A stretch of 64,000 nucleotides of DNA from Aromatoleum diolicum (GTDB lineage: Bacteria; Pseudomonadota; Gammaproteobacteria; Burkholderiales; Rhodocyclaceae), in NCBI RefSeq assembly GCF_012910955.1, contig NZ_WTVQ01000020.1, forward strand, positions 31,111 to 95,110, in the 5' to 3' direction. The translations under genes and the position numbers were made by a program. This document shows, piece after piece, positions 18,063-26,371 of this stretch. How positions within the stretch are numbered: position 1 is the first letter of the stretch; each line of letters starts with the position of its first letter. The notes beneath the pieces were generated by a model that saw only the letters and a program-made list of their open reading frames with translations, had not been told where the DNA came from and ran no database searches.

Positions 18063-20267
18063 ATGGATGCTGCCGCCGCGATTCCCGCTCCCGAACCGTT
18101 CCGACCGGCGCCCTCGTGCGTGTTGTCGCTTGATTTCGCCGAACTCAAGGCCAAGCTCGCGACCTATCTGCGCCCCGAGGACGTCGGCCGCATCGAGGCC
18201 GCCTATCACTTTGCGGCGAGCGCCCACGAGGGCCAGTTCCGCATCAGCGGCGATCCCTACATCTCGCATCCGGTGGCAGTCGCCGACATCGTCGCCGACT
18301 GGCACCTCGACCCGCAGGCCCTGATCGCCGCGCTCCTCCATGACGTCATGGAGGACACCCACATCTCCAAGCAGGAGATCGCCGAACGCTTCGGCAAGAC
18401 CTCCGCCGAACTCGTCGATGGCCTGTCGAAACTCGACAAGATCGAATTCCGCTCGCAGGAAGAGGCGCAAGCCGAGAATTTCCGCAAGATGCTGCTGGCG
18501 ATGGCGAGCGATCTGCGGGTGATCCTGATCAAGCTTGCCGACCGCCTCCACAACATGCGCACGCTGCACTGCGTGCGCCCCGCCAAGCGCCGCCGCATCG
18601 CCAAGGAAACGCTGGAGATCTACGCGCCGATCGCGAACCGGCTGGGGCTGAACAACCTGTTCCGCGAGTTGCAGGAACTCGCCTTCGAGCACAAGTACCC
18701 GATGCGTTACCGCGTGCTGTCGCGCGCGATCAAGGCGGCGCGCGGCAACCGCCGCGAGGTGGTGGGCAAGGTGAGCCAGGCGGTCGAGGAGCGGCTGCCG
18801 CAATGGGGCATCGCCGCCGAGGTGTTCGGCCGCGAGAAGCACCTGTTCTCGATCTACCGCAAGATGGCCGAGAAGCACCTGTCCTTCTCGCAGGTGCTGG
18901 ACATCTACGGCTTCCGCGTCATCGTGCGCGATGTGCCGAGCTGCTACCTCGCGATCGGCGCGCTGCATTCGATGTACAAGCCGGTACCGGGCAAGTTCAA
19001 GGACTACATCGCGATTCCCAAGGCGAACGGCTACCAGTCGCTGCACACCACGCTGATCGGACCCTTCGGCACGCCGGTGGAGGTGCAGATCCGCACCGCC
19101 GAGATGCACCACATTGCCGAGAGCGGCGTCGCATCGCACTGGCTGTACAAGGAAGACGAGAAGACCCTGACCGAGCTGCAGCAGAAGACGCACTCCTGGC
19201 TGCAGTCGCTGCTGGAGTTGCAGTCGGCCTCGGGCGGCGCGACCGAATTCCTCGAACACGTGAAGATCGATCTGTTCCCGGGCGAGGTTTACGTGTTCAC
19301 GCCGCAGGGCAAGATCCTGTCGCTGCTCAAGGGGGCGACCCCGGTGGATTTCGCCTATGCGGTGCATACCGACATCGGCAACCGTTGCGTCGCCTGCCGC
19401 ATCAACGGCGACCTGATGCCGCTGCGTACCGAGCTGCGCAACGGCGACCAGGTCGAGATCATCACCGCGGCACACGCCAATCCCAACCCGGCCTGGCTCG
19501 CCTACGTGCGTACCGGCAAGGCGCGCGCGCAGATCCGCCACTTCCTCAAGGGCGCGCAGCACGAGGAATCCGTCGCGCTGGGCGAGCGGCTGCTCAACCA
19601 GGCTTTGCGCCCGCACGGGCTGACGCTGGGCCAGATCAGCGCGTTTGCGTGGGACCGCTTCCTGCGCGACCGCGGCGTGCGCAGCAAGAAGGAAGTCTTC
19701 GCCGACATCGGCCTTGGCCGGCGTCTGCCGGTGATCGTCGCGCGGCGTGTGGCGCAGGCGCAGGATCTCGAATCCGGCCGCCCGGATGTGGTCAAGCCGA
19801 AGCCCGCCGGCGCGATCCTGATCCGTGGCAGCGAGGGCATCGCGGTGCAGCTCGCACGCTGCTGCCAGCCGATTCCGGGCGATCCGATCATCGGCGTGAT
19901 CCGCAAGGGCCAGGGGCTGGAAGTGCACCTCCACGACTGCCAGCTGGTGGCCAAGCTGCGCGGTGACCGCGGGCGCTGGGTGGACGTCGAGTGGGAGGCG
20001 GGCGAGGAGCGTCTGTTCGACGTCACGATCCGTGTCCTCACCAAGAACGTGCGCGGCGTGCTCGCGCGCGTGGCCAGCGCGATTGCCGACGAAGATTGCA
20101 ACATCCAGAACGTCGTCATGGACAATGAACAGGGCGGGCTGTACACGGCGATGAGTCTCACCGTGCAGGTGCGCGACCGCATGCACCTTGCCCATGTGAT
20201 GCGTAGCGTGCGGCGGGTGCCCGAGGTCGTGCGCATCGGCCGCACCAAGAGCGACGTGCGCAGCTGA
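18063..20267 (+). CDS. spoT: Bifunctional (p)ppGpp synthetase/hydrolase
   Basis: 734 residues with the full RSH layout. The HD hydrolase domain has HPVAVA and ALLHDVMEDT. The synthetase domain has DIYGFRVIV, PKANGYQSLHTT and EVQIRT, about residues 280-345. TGS lies around 405-465 and a C-terminal ACT domain around 660-730. The intact HD motif indicates hydrolase activity, so SpoT is a better name than RelA. It lies 27 bases after rpoZ. Confidence 0.95.
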   Translation: MDAAAAIPAPEPFRPAPSCVLSLDFAELKAKLATYLRPEDVGRIEAAYHFAASAHEGQFRISGDPYISHPVAVADIVADWHLDPQALIAALLHDVMEDTHISKQEIAERFGKTSAELVDGLSKLDKIEFRSQEEAQAENFRKMLLAMASDLRVILIKLADRLHNMRTLHCVRPAKRRRIAKETLEIYAPIANRLGLNNLFRELQELAFEHKYPMRYRVLSRAIKAARGNRREVVGKVSQAVEERLPQWGIAAEVFGREKHLFSIYRKMAEKHLSFSQVLDIYGFRVIVRDVPSCYLAIGALHSMYKPVPGKFKDYIAIPKANGYQSLHTTLIGPFGTPVEVQIRTAEMHHIAESGVASHWLYKEDEKTLTELQQKTHSWLQSLLELQSASGGATEFLEHVKIDLFPGEVYVFTPQGKILSLLKGATPVDFAYAVHTDIGNRCVACRINGDLMPLRTELRNGDQVEIITAAHANPNPAWLAYVRTGKARAQIRHFLKGAQHEESVALGERLLNQALRPHGLTLGQISAFAWDRFLRDRGVRSKKEVFADIGLGRRLPVIVARRVAQAQDLESGRPDVVKPKPAGAILIRGSEGIAVQLARCCQPIPGDPIIGVIRKGQGLEVHLHDCQLVAKLRGDRGRWVDVEWEAGEERLFDVTIRVLTKNVRGVLARVASAIADEDCNIQNVVMDNEQGGLYTAMSLTVQVRDRMHLAHVMRSVRRVPEVVRIGRTKSDVRS

Positions 20268-20273
20268 ATCTCG

Positions 20274-21407
20274 ATGAACGAGCCCCTGCAGCCGGCCGGC
20301 GGCGCGTCCGCCGCGACTGATCGCCGCGTTCCGGTGACGCTGCTCACGGGCTTCCTCGGTGCCGGCAAAACCACCCTGCTCAATCACCTGCTCGGCGATC
20401 CGGGCATGGCGCGCGCGGCGGTGCTGATCAACGAATTCGGCGAGGTCGCCATCGACCATCATCTGGTCGACAAGGTCGACGAGACCCTCGTCGTGCTGGA
20501 TTCCGGCTGCGTCTGCTGCAGTGTGCAGGGCGATCTGGTGAAGGCGCTGAAGAACCTGTTCATGCGGGCCTTGCGCCGCGAGATTCCGGGGCTTGAACGC
20601 GTGCTGATCGAGACCACCGGCCTCGCCGATCCGGCGCCGGTGATCTACACGCTGATGCAGGAGCCCTTCATCGCCGAGCGTTACCGCTGCGATGGCGTGA
20701 TCACCGCGGTCGATGCGACGCACGCGCAGGGCCAGCTCGACAGCCATCGCGAGGCGGTGCGCCAAGTGGCGATGGCCGACCGATTGCTGCTGACGAAATG
20801 CGATCTCGCGACCGCGGACGACCGCGCCGCACTGGCCGCGCGGCTCGCGATGCTCAATCCCGGCGCGCCGCAGGTCGAGGTGTACGGCGGCGAGGTGGCG
20901 GTGTCGGCGGTGTCCGGCTGCGGCCTGTACGACCCGGGCGGCAAGAATCCGGACGTCGCGCGCTGGCTGGGCGACGAGCAGGTGCGCGCGCAGGCGGAGC
21001 GCGCGGTGTCGCCGTCCGCGAGCTGGCGCCGGCCCGGTGCGAAACCGGCGCCGCCGGCAAGCCATGCCGCGCGTCACGACGACCGCGTCGCGAGCTACGT
21101 CCTCGCTTTCGACGAACCGCTCGACTGGCTGGGCTTTTCCGACGGCCTCGGCCTGATCCTGCAGGTGTATGGCGCACGCATCCTGCGCATCAAGGGATTG
21201 CTGAACGTCGCCGGCGACCCGTTGCCGCGTGTCGTGCAGTGCGTCCAGCACGTCGCCTATCCGACCAGCAGCCTGCCCGCCTGGCCCACGGGCTCGCCTT
21301 ACGACGATCGCCGCAGCCGGCTGGTCTTCATCGTGCGCGAGCTGCCGCGCGCCGAAGTGGAGAACATCCTCGCGAGCTTCTGCGGGCAGATGCCGGCCGC
21401 GACGTAA
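20274..21407 (+). CDS. CobW/ZNG1-family metal-chaperone GTPase
   Basis: 377 residues. The P-loop is GFLGAGKTT (26-34), the metal-binding CXCC motif is CVCCS near residue 78-82, and ETTGLADP and TKCD nucleotide motifs follow. The C-terminal CobW domain contains a His/Asp segment (SHAARHDDRVASYVL). Family members insert zinc or other metals into client enzymes. It lies close behind spoT (six-base gap). The metal and client are unknown. Confidence 0.88.
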   Translation: MNEPLQPAGGASAATDRRVPVTLLTGFLGAGKTTLLNHLLGDPGMARAAVLINEFGEVAIDHHLVDKVDETLVVLDSGCVCCSVQGDLVKALKNLFMRALRREIPGLERVLIETTGLADPAPVIYTLMQEPFIAERYRCDGVITAVDATHAQGQLDSHREAVRQVAMADRLLLTKCDLATADDRAALAARLAMLNPGAPQVEVYGGEVAVSAVSGCGLYDPGGKNPDVARWLGDEQVRAQAERAVSPSASWRRPGAKPAPPASHAARHDDRVASYVLAFDEPLDWLGFSDGLGLILQVYGARILRIKGLLNVAGDPLPRVVQCVQHVAYPTSSLPAWPTGSPYDDRRSRLVFIVRELPRAEVENILASFCGQMPAAT

Positions 21408-21426
21408 CGATGCGCACGTTTGGTGT

Positions 21427-22875
21427 TCATTGCTGCTGGGCGACCAGTTCGCCGAGGCTCATCAGCGCATGCACGTAGCGGTCGGAGAACGGGTAGCAGC
21501 CGGACAGGCGGATGTGCTGCGTGTAGCGGCCGCTGGGCGAGAACAGGTTGCCCGGTGTGATGCTGATCCTGCGCTCCAGGGCTGCGTCGAACAGACGGTT
21601 CGCGTCGCCGCCGGCAGGCAGTTGCACCCACAGCAGGAAACCCCCGGTCGGCTGGGTGGCCCGCGTGCCGGCCGGAAAGGCGCTGTCGATCAGCGCGCGC
21701 AGCCGGTCGATCTGGCCCGCGTAGGTGCGGCGCAGGCGGCGCAGGTGCTGGGCGTAGCCACCGTTCTCGAGAAACACGCCGAGCGCCTCGCACAGCAGCG
21801 CCGGCTGCGACACCGAGGTACAGAACTTGAGTTCGCTGAGTTCGCGCCGGAAGCGGCCGCCTTCCATCCAGCCGATGCGAAAGCCCGGCGCCAGCGTCTT
21901 GGTGTAGGACGCACACACGATCACCCAGCCGTCGCGGTCGAAGGCCTTCACCGCCGGTTGCAGTGGCGTCGCGTACTGCAACTCGGCGTACAGCGCGTCC
22001 TCGATGACCGGCACTTGGTAGGTATTGGCGAGGTCCGCGAGGCGCCGCTTGGCGTCGAGCGGCATGCTGGTGCCGAGCGGGTTGTGCACGTTGGGCATCA
22101 CGACGATGGCCTGCAAGCGCTTTTCCGACAGCAACAGTTCGAGCGCGTCGAGCGACATGCCGGCGTCGGGATGCGTGGGCACTTCGATGGTCTTGAGCCC
22201 GAGCCGTTCGGCGAGCGGAATCAGGTTGAAGTAGGTCGGTGATTCCAGCGCGATGGTGTCGCCCGGCCGCGTGACGGCGCGCAGCGCGAGCTGCAGCGCC
22301 TCCATGCAGCCATTGGTGAGGATGATGTCGTCCGGCGCCAGCGTCATCGCCAGATCCTGCGCATGGCGGCAGATTTCGCGGCGCAGCAGCAGCGAACCAG
22401 GCGGCAGCGAATAGTCGGTCAGCAGGTTGGGGCGGTGGCGTGCAAGGTCGGCGATCAGCCGGCCGAGGCGCTCGCCGGGGTAGAAGTCGCCCCCCTTGGG
22501 GCAGGCGAGGGACAGGTCGATGGTGTCGGGGCTGGACTGGGCTGCGAGGACGCGCGTGATCTGGTCGAGCACCACGGTTTCGGCAGGTTGCGCGGTGGTG
22601 CTGGCCGGCGCGAAGCGCGGCGCCGGCGGGGTAGGCAGGCGCGAGCGGACGAAATAGCCGGACTGCGGTCGCGCCTCGATCAGGCCGTGCGTTTCCAGCT
22701 GGCGGTAAGCAGCCAGCACCGTATTGATGCTTAGCCCGCGGCTTTTGGCCGCCTCGCGCACCGAGGGCAGGCGCTCGCCCGCCGGCAGGCGGCCGTCGTT
22801 CATCGCGTGGCGGAGCTCCTGCGCGAGGGTCTGGTAGAGCGGCTGCGGGGCGTCTTGCATCGTGTTGGCGGACAT
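21427..22875 (-). CDS. MocR-type regulator (GntR HTH fused to aminotransferase domain)
   Basis: 482 residues: an N-terminal winged-helix (PLYQTLAQELRHAM, ERLPSVREAAKSRGLS) followed by a fold-type I aminotransferase domain with the PLP lysine in SYTKTLAPGFR. It is divergent from the LysE-type exporter gene, whose expression it probably controls, as MocR proteins often regulate a divergent neighbour. Start 22875 or 22860 are both possible; neither has a good ribosome site. Confidence 0.88.
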   Translation of the reverse strand: MSANTMQDAPQPLYQTLAQELRHAMNDGRLPAGERLPSVREAAKSRGLSINTVLAAYRQLETHGLIEARPQSGYFVRSRLPTPPAPRFAPASTTAQPAETVVLDQITRVLAAQSSPDTIDLSLACPKGGDFYPGERLGRLIADLARHRPNLLTDYSLPPGSLLLRREICRHAQDLAMTLAPDDIILTNGCMEALQLALRAVTRPGDTIALESPTYFNLIPLAERLGLKTIEVPTHPDAGMSLDALELLLSEKRLQAIVVMPNVHNPLGTSMPLDAKRRLADLANTYQVPVIEDALYAELQYATPLQPAVKAFDRDGWVIVCASYTKTLAPGFRIGWMEGGRFRRELSELKFCTSVSQPALLCEALGVFLENGGYAQHLRRLRRTYAGQIDRLRALIDSAFPAGTRATQPTGGFLLWVQLPAGGDANRLFDAALERRISITPGNLFSPSGRYTQHIRLSGCYPFSDRYVHALMSLGELVAQQQ

Positions 22876-23022
22876 GTAGGGGGCAGTACGCGACGATTTG
22901 AATGGATACAGCTGAGAATCTGTCAATCTGTGTCCAGTATAAATGTACTTTTCTGGTGCTGTAACCACGTCGCGGCGATCTCTATCCTTGGTGGCATGTG
23001 AGCAGTCCCCCAAGGAGAAGTC

Positions 23023-23622
23023 ATGTTCGATGTGCCCTTGATGACCTACGTGGTCACGATGTCCGTCACGCCCGGGCCGAACAACCTTATGCTCGCCGCC
23101 AGTGGCGTCAATTTCGGCTTCCGCCGCACCGTTCCGCACCTGCTCGGGGTCAGCGTCGGGCATGCCGTCCAGGTGATGCTGGTGGCCAGCGCACTCGCGT
23201 GGATGCTGGTATGGCTCGATACCGTGCGGCTGCCGCTGGTCGTCGTCGGCTGCAGCTACCTGCTGTGGCTGGCGTGGCGTCAGGCGCGTGCCGGTCAGCC
23301 GGGGGGTGCCAAAGACGCGCGCCCACTGGGATTTCTCGCTGCGGCGCTGTTCCAGTGGGTCAATCCCAAGGCGTGGATGATGGTGCTCAACGTCGCGATC
23401 CTGTTCCTGCCGCGCGGTAGCGGCTGGCAGGCCGCAGCGACGCTGGCGCTGTGGTGCGCGCTGGTCAACCTGCCGTGCATCGCGCTGTGGGCAATCGCGG
23501 GGGACCGGCTCAGTGTATGGATGAAGAGTCCGCGGGTCCTTAAGGTGTTCAACTGGACGATGGCGGCGCTGCTCGCGGCGACGGCGGGCTGGATCCTGAT
23601 CGACGAGACGCTGTCGCATTGA
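23023..23622 (+). CDS. LysE/RhtB-family amino-acid exporter
   Basis: 199 residues with six hydrophobic segments and the LysE-type N-terminus (TPGPNNLMLAASG). QWVNPKAWMMVL in the middle is typical. AAGGAG at 23010-23015 gives a strong ribosome site. It is divergent from a MocR regulator with a 147-base intergenic region, which suggests inducible export of an amino acid or amine. Confidence 0.92.
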   Translation: MFDVPLMTYVVTMSVTPGPNNLMLAASGVNFGFRRTVPHLLGVSVGHAVQVMLVASALAWMLVWLDTVRLPLVVVGCSYLLWLAWRQARAGQPGGAKDARPLGFLAAALFQWVNPKAWMMVLNVAILFLPRGSGWQAAATLALWCALVNLPCIALWAIAGDRLSVWMKSPRVLKVFNWTMAALLAATAGWILIDETLSH

Positions 23623-23697
23623 CAGAATGAGCTGGCGACGCCGAGGCACGCCCGCCTGCGACGCCTCGCCGCCCGCTTGGGGTCGCGTGCAATCGCA

Positions 23698-23726
23698 TTG
23701 GCGTGAACCCGGCGTAGGTCTACAAT
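23698..23726 (+). promoter_or_regulatory. Sigma70-type promoter candidate for the DUF3460 gene
   Basis: TTGGCG (23698-23703), a 17-base spacer and TACAAT (23721-23726, five of six matches to TATAAT) end 26 bases before the ATG. The TSS would lie near 23733, just ahead of the GGGAG ribosome site. Confidence 0.6.
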
Positions 23727-23752
23727 GCGTCGCCTTGCATAGGGAGAATAAG

Positions 23753-23941
23753 ATGGCGATCTACGAATCGGAACACACCAAGTTCATGCGCGAGTGGATG
23801 GAAAAGCATCCACAGGAAATCCAGGAACAGAAAAAGGGGCGTGCGCTGTGGTGGGACAAGCCGCAGGAAGTCCGGACGCAGGCAAGCTACGATGCGTCGA
23901 GCGTGCCCGTCAAAGCCTATTACTACGATACCAATCACTGA
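23753..23941 (+). CDS. DUF3460 family protein
   Basis: 62 residues beginning MAIYESEHTKFMREW, characteristic of the small DUF3460 family known from betaproteobacteria. GGGAG lies seven bases before the ATG, and a promoter is visible upstream. It is soluble and charged; the function is unknown. Confidence 0.88.
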   Translation: MAIYESEHTKFMREWMEKHPQEIQEQKKGRALWWDKPQEVRTQASYDASSVPVKAYYYDTNH

Positions 23942-24015
23942 TCCCGCTGCCGTTTCGGTGCACCTAGGCGGCGCCGGAGCTGTGTTCTGCGGACTCCCGA
24001 ACTTGCCCGATCCGC

Positions 24016-25422
24016 GTGTCGCTGCCTGAATCCCTGGTCCTGATCGACGTCGAAACTACCGGCGCGAATCCGGTGCGCGACCGCGTGACGGAGATTGCCG
24101 TGCTGCGCATCGAGCGGGGGGAGATCGTCGAGCGCTGGGAAAGCCTCGTCAATCCCGAGTGCCCGATCCCGTCGTTGATCCAGCGCCTGATCGGGATTAC
24201 CGATGAAATGGTCGCCGGCGCGCCGACCTTTGCCAACGTCGCCGACGAGGTGCGCGCACGGCTCGGCAGTGCTGTCTTCGTCGCCCATAACGCGCGTTTC
24301 GATTACGGCTTCATCCGCAGTGAATTTACGCGCATCGGCCAGAGCTTCGATGCGCCGGTGCTGTGTACGGTGAAGCTGTCGCGCGCGCTGTATCCCGAAC
24401 ATCACCGCCATGGTCTCGATGCGCTGATTGCGCGCCACAGCTTCACCTGCGACGCGCGCCACCGTGCGATGGGCGATACCGAGGTGCTGTGGCAGTTTGC
24501 ACGCCTGGTTACGGATGTCTTTCCCGCCGATGTGCTGGCGCGTGCCGTCGAGCGCGCGATGAAACAGCCGGTGCGTCCCGCCGAGCTGCCCGTGGGCGTG
24601 CTGGAAGGGCTGCCCGAGGCGCCCGGTGTGTATTTCCTGTACGGCGACAATGATCAGCTGCTGTACATCGGCCGTAGCGCAAGCCTGCGTGCGCGCGTGA
24701 CGGAACATTTCTCGCCCTCCGTGAAGGGCAAGGATGCCGATCTGGCGCGCCGCGTGCGTCGCGTCGATTGGGAGGAAAGCGCGGGCGAACTGACCACGCT
24801 GCTGCGCGAGGCGGAACTGCTGCGCAGTCGCCGCCCGCCGCACAATCGCCCGGCAAGCGGTGGCGATGAGGCCTTCGGCCTGCAGATGATTCCGGGCCGC
24901 AAGCGGCCGCCCATCCTGCAGCGCGTGGTCCTGGGAGGCAGCGATCCGGCCGCCTGGGGCGACGTCCACGGCGCGTTCCGTACACGCAAGGAGGCCGACA
25001 ACCTGCTGAGAGAGTTGGCACACGCCTACCAGCTGTGCCCGCGGCGCCTCGGGCTGGAGCATGGCAGCAACGGGGCGTGTTCGGCGCATCTGGCGAAACG
25101 TTGTGCCGGCGTATGTGCCGGCAAGGAAAGCATCACCGCACACGACGAGCGCCTGCTGGGGGCTCTCGGCGCAGTCAGGCTGCGAGCCTGGCCGTGGCCG
25201 GGCGCGGTGGTCGTGACGGAGCGTTGTGCGCACAGCGGCAGCGAGGCCTTCCACCTGCTGGACCGCTGGTGCCACCTCGGCAGCGCTGACAGTCCAGACG
25301 GGCTTGCGCAGCTTCGAGCAAAACTGCCGTCGCGCCGCTTCGATCTGGATATCTACCGCATCCTGGTGCGCTGGCTGGCCGCCGATGCGCACCATCGGGC
25401 GGTCACGCCGCTCGACAACTGA
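24016..25422 (+). CDS. DnaQ-like 3'-5' exonuclease fused to GIY-YIG (UvrC/Cho-type) endonuclease
   Basis: 468 residues from a GTG start. The first 180 form a DEDDh exonuclease (DVETTG, HNARFDYGF, HRAMGDTE). A GIY-YIG domain follows (PGVYFLYGDNDQLLYIG, about 200-285) and the C-terminal part resembles the Cho/UvrC family. Such fusions are known and act in nucleotide-excision-type repair. GTG at 24016 is the only start that gives a complete exonuclease strand. Confidence 0.9.
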   Translation: MSLPESLVLIDVETTGANPVRDRVTEIAVLRIERGEIVERWESLVNPECPIPSLIQRLIGITDEMVAGAPTFANVADEVRARLGSAVFVAHNARFDYGFIRSEFTRIGQSFDAPVLCTVKLSRALYPEHHRHGLDALIARHSFTCDARHRAMGDTEVLWQFARLVTDVFPADVLARAVERAMKQPVRPAELPVGVLEGLPEAPGVYFLYGDNDQLLYIGRSASLRARVTEHFSPSVKGKDADLARRVRRVDWEESAGELTTLLREAELLRSRRPPHNRPASGGDEAFGLQMIPGRKRPPILQRVVLGGSDPAAWGDVHGAFRTRKEADNLLRELAHAYQLCPRRLGLEHGSNGACSAHLAKRCAGVCAGKESITAHDERLLGALGAVRLRAWPWPGAVVVTERCAHSGSEAFHLLDRWCHLGSADSPDGLAQLRAKLPSRRFDLDIYRILVRWLAADAHHRAVTPLDN

Positions 25423-25462
25423 GCGGGGGGCGCGTCCGTGCGTCGTTCGTCCCAGACCCGCT

Positions 25463-26152
25463 TCAGGCAGCGATGCGTTCGAGGCGCGGCAGGTCGGTCA
25501 ACGTGATCGCGCGGCGGCCGCGCGGCAGGATGAACCCGTCGCGGGTCAGGCGATTGAGGACGCGCGAGAAGGTTTCCGGCGTCAGGTTCAGTTGCGAGGC
25601 GATGGTCTGCTTGTCGCACTGCAGGTGCACCTCGACGTTGCCGGCGTCGCGGTCGGCGTGCTGGACAAGGTAGTGCGCGACGCGCTGCGTGCTGCTGCGC
25701 TGGATGCACTGTTCCATGCCTTCCATCAATTCGCTCATGCGCTCCGACAAGCGTGCCATCAGCGCCATCGCGAAAGCCGGTTGCGCCGCCATCGCAACCT
25801 GCAGGGCATTGCGCTGCAGGTGCAGCACCACGCTGTTGCGGGTGGCCTGCGCGGCAAGGGTCTGCCGGGTGTCGCTGAGAATGTTTTCCTCGCAGAAAGT
25901 GTCGCCGGTACCCGCCAGGCGGACGATCTTTTCCGCGCCTGCGCTGGAGATCAGGAATAATTTGACCTCGCCTTCAACGACCAGGAACATCCCTCCGGGT
26001 TCGGCGCCCCGGTGCATCAGCATTTCGCCGCGCGAGGCGCGACAGGCCCGCACGCCGTGGGCAAGCCGACCGAGGGTGGCGGGGTCGAGGCGATTGAACG
26101 GGGCAATGTGTGCGAGCGTCTGAACGGTCTGGGGATGGGTCGTGGTCGCCAT
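25463..26152 (-). CDS. Crp/Fnr-family transcriptional regulator (Dnr-like)
   Basis: 229 residues: a cyclic-nucleotide-binding-type beta-roll, a long dimerisation helix and a winged-helix reading CDKQTIASQLNLTPETFSR. The N-terminal cysteines that ligate the FNR iron-sulfur cluster are absent, so it is not FNR; Dnr/NnrR-like nitric-oxide sensing is one possibility. AAGGAG lies about nine bases before ATG 26152. It is divergent from narX with a shared regulatory region. Its position beside narXL and nap suggests a role in anaerobic nitrogen respiration. Confidence 0.85.
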   Translation of the reverse strand: MATTTHPQTVQTLAHIAPFNRLDPATLGRLAHGVRACRASRGEMLMHRGAEPGGMFLVVEGEVKLFLISSAGAEKIVRLAGTGDTFCEENILSDTRQTLAAQATRNSVVLHLQRNALQVAMAAQPAFAMALMARLSERMSELMEGMEQCIQRSSTQRVAHYLVQHADRDAGNVEVHLQCDKQTIASQLNLTPETFSRVLNRLTRDGFILPRGRRAITLTDLPRLERIAA

Positions 26153-26265
26153 GCTGTTTTTCTCCTTGGACAGGCCCGCCCCATGGCGGTCGATGACTCA
26201 AGGCGGAGTCTAGGTCGCGCTGTCGCGACAATCTACAAGGCATATTTTCGGCGATGTGCAATGCA

Positions 26266-26281
26266 TACCCCTTTGTAGGTA
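26266..26281. promoter_or_regulatory. NarL/NarP-type 7-2-7 binding site
   Basis: TACCCCT-TT-GTAGGTA matches the 7-2-7 consensus TACYYMT-N2-AKRRGTA in 13 of 14 half-site positions. It lies between the divergent Crp/Fnr and narX genes, 105 bases before narX and 113 before the regulator. A 10-bp palindrome (TGTCGCGACA, 26221-26230) lies nearer the Crp/Fnr start. Confidence 0.65.
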
Positions 26282-26371
26282 TTGGTGGTATGTTGTAAGT
26301 GGTTGAATCATTGAGTTTAGTTTTTTTGAAGAGGCGTTCTGTGACGGAGCCGGGTATATGGAGGTATCTCC

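Noticed and set aside
17814..21251. Minus-strand open frame of 1145 codons opposite spoT and the CobW gene
   Set aside because: No recognisable motif, and both strands cannot be coding; spoT and CobW have full domain signatures.
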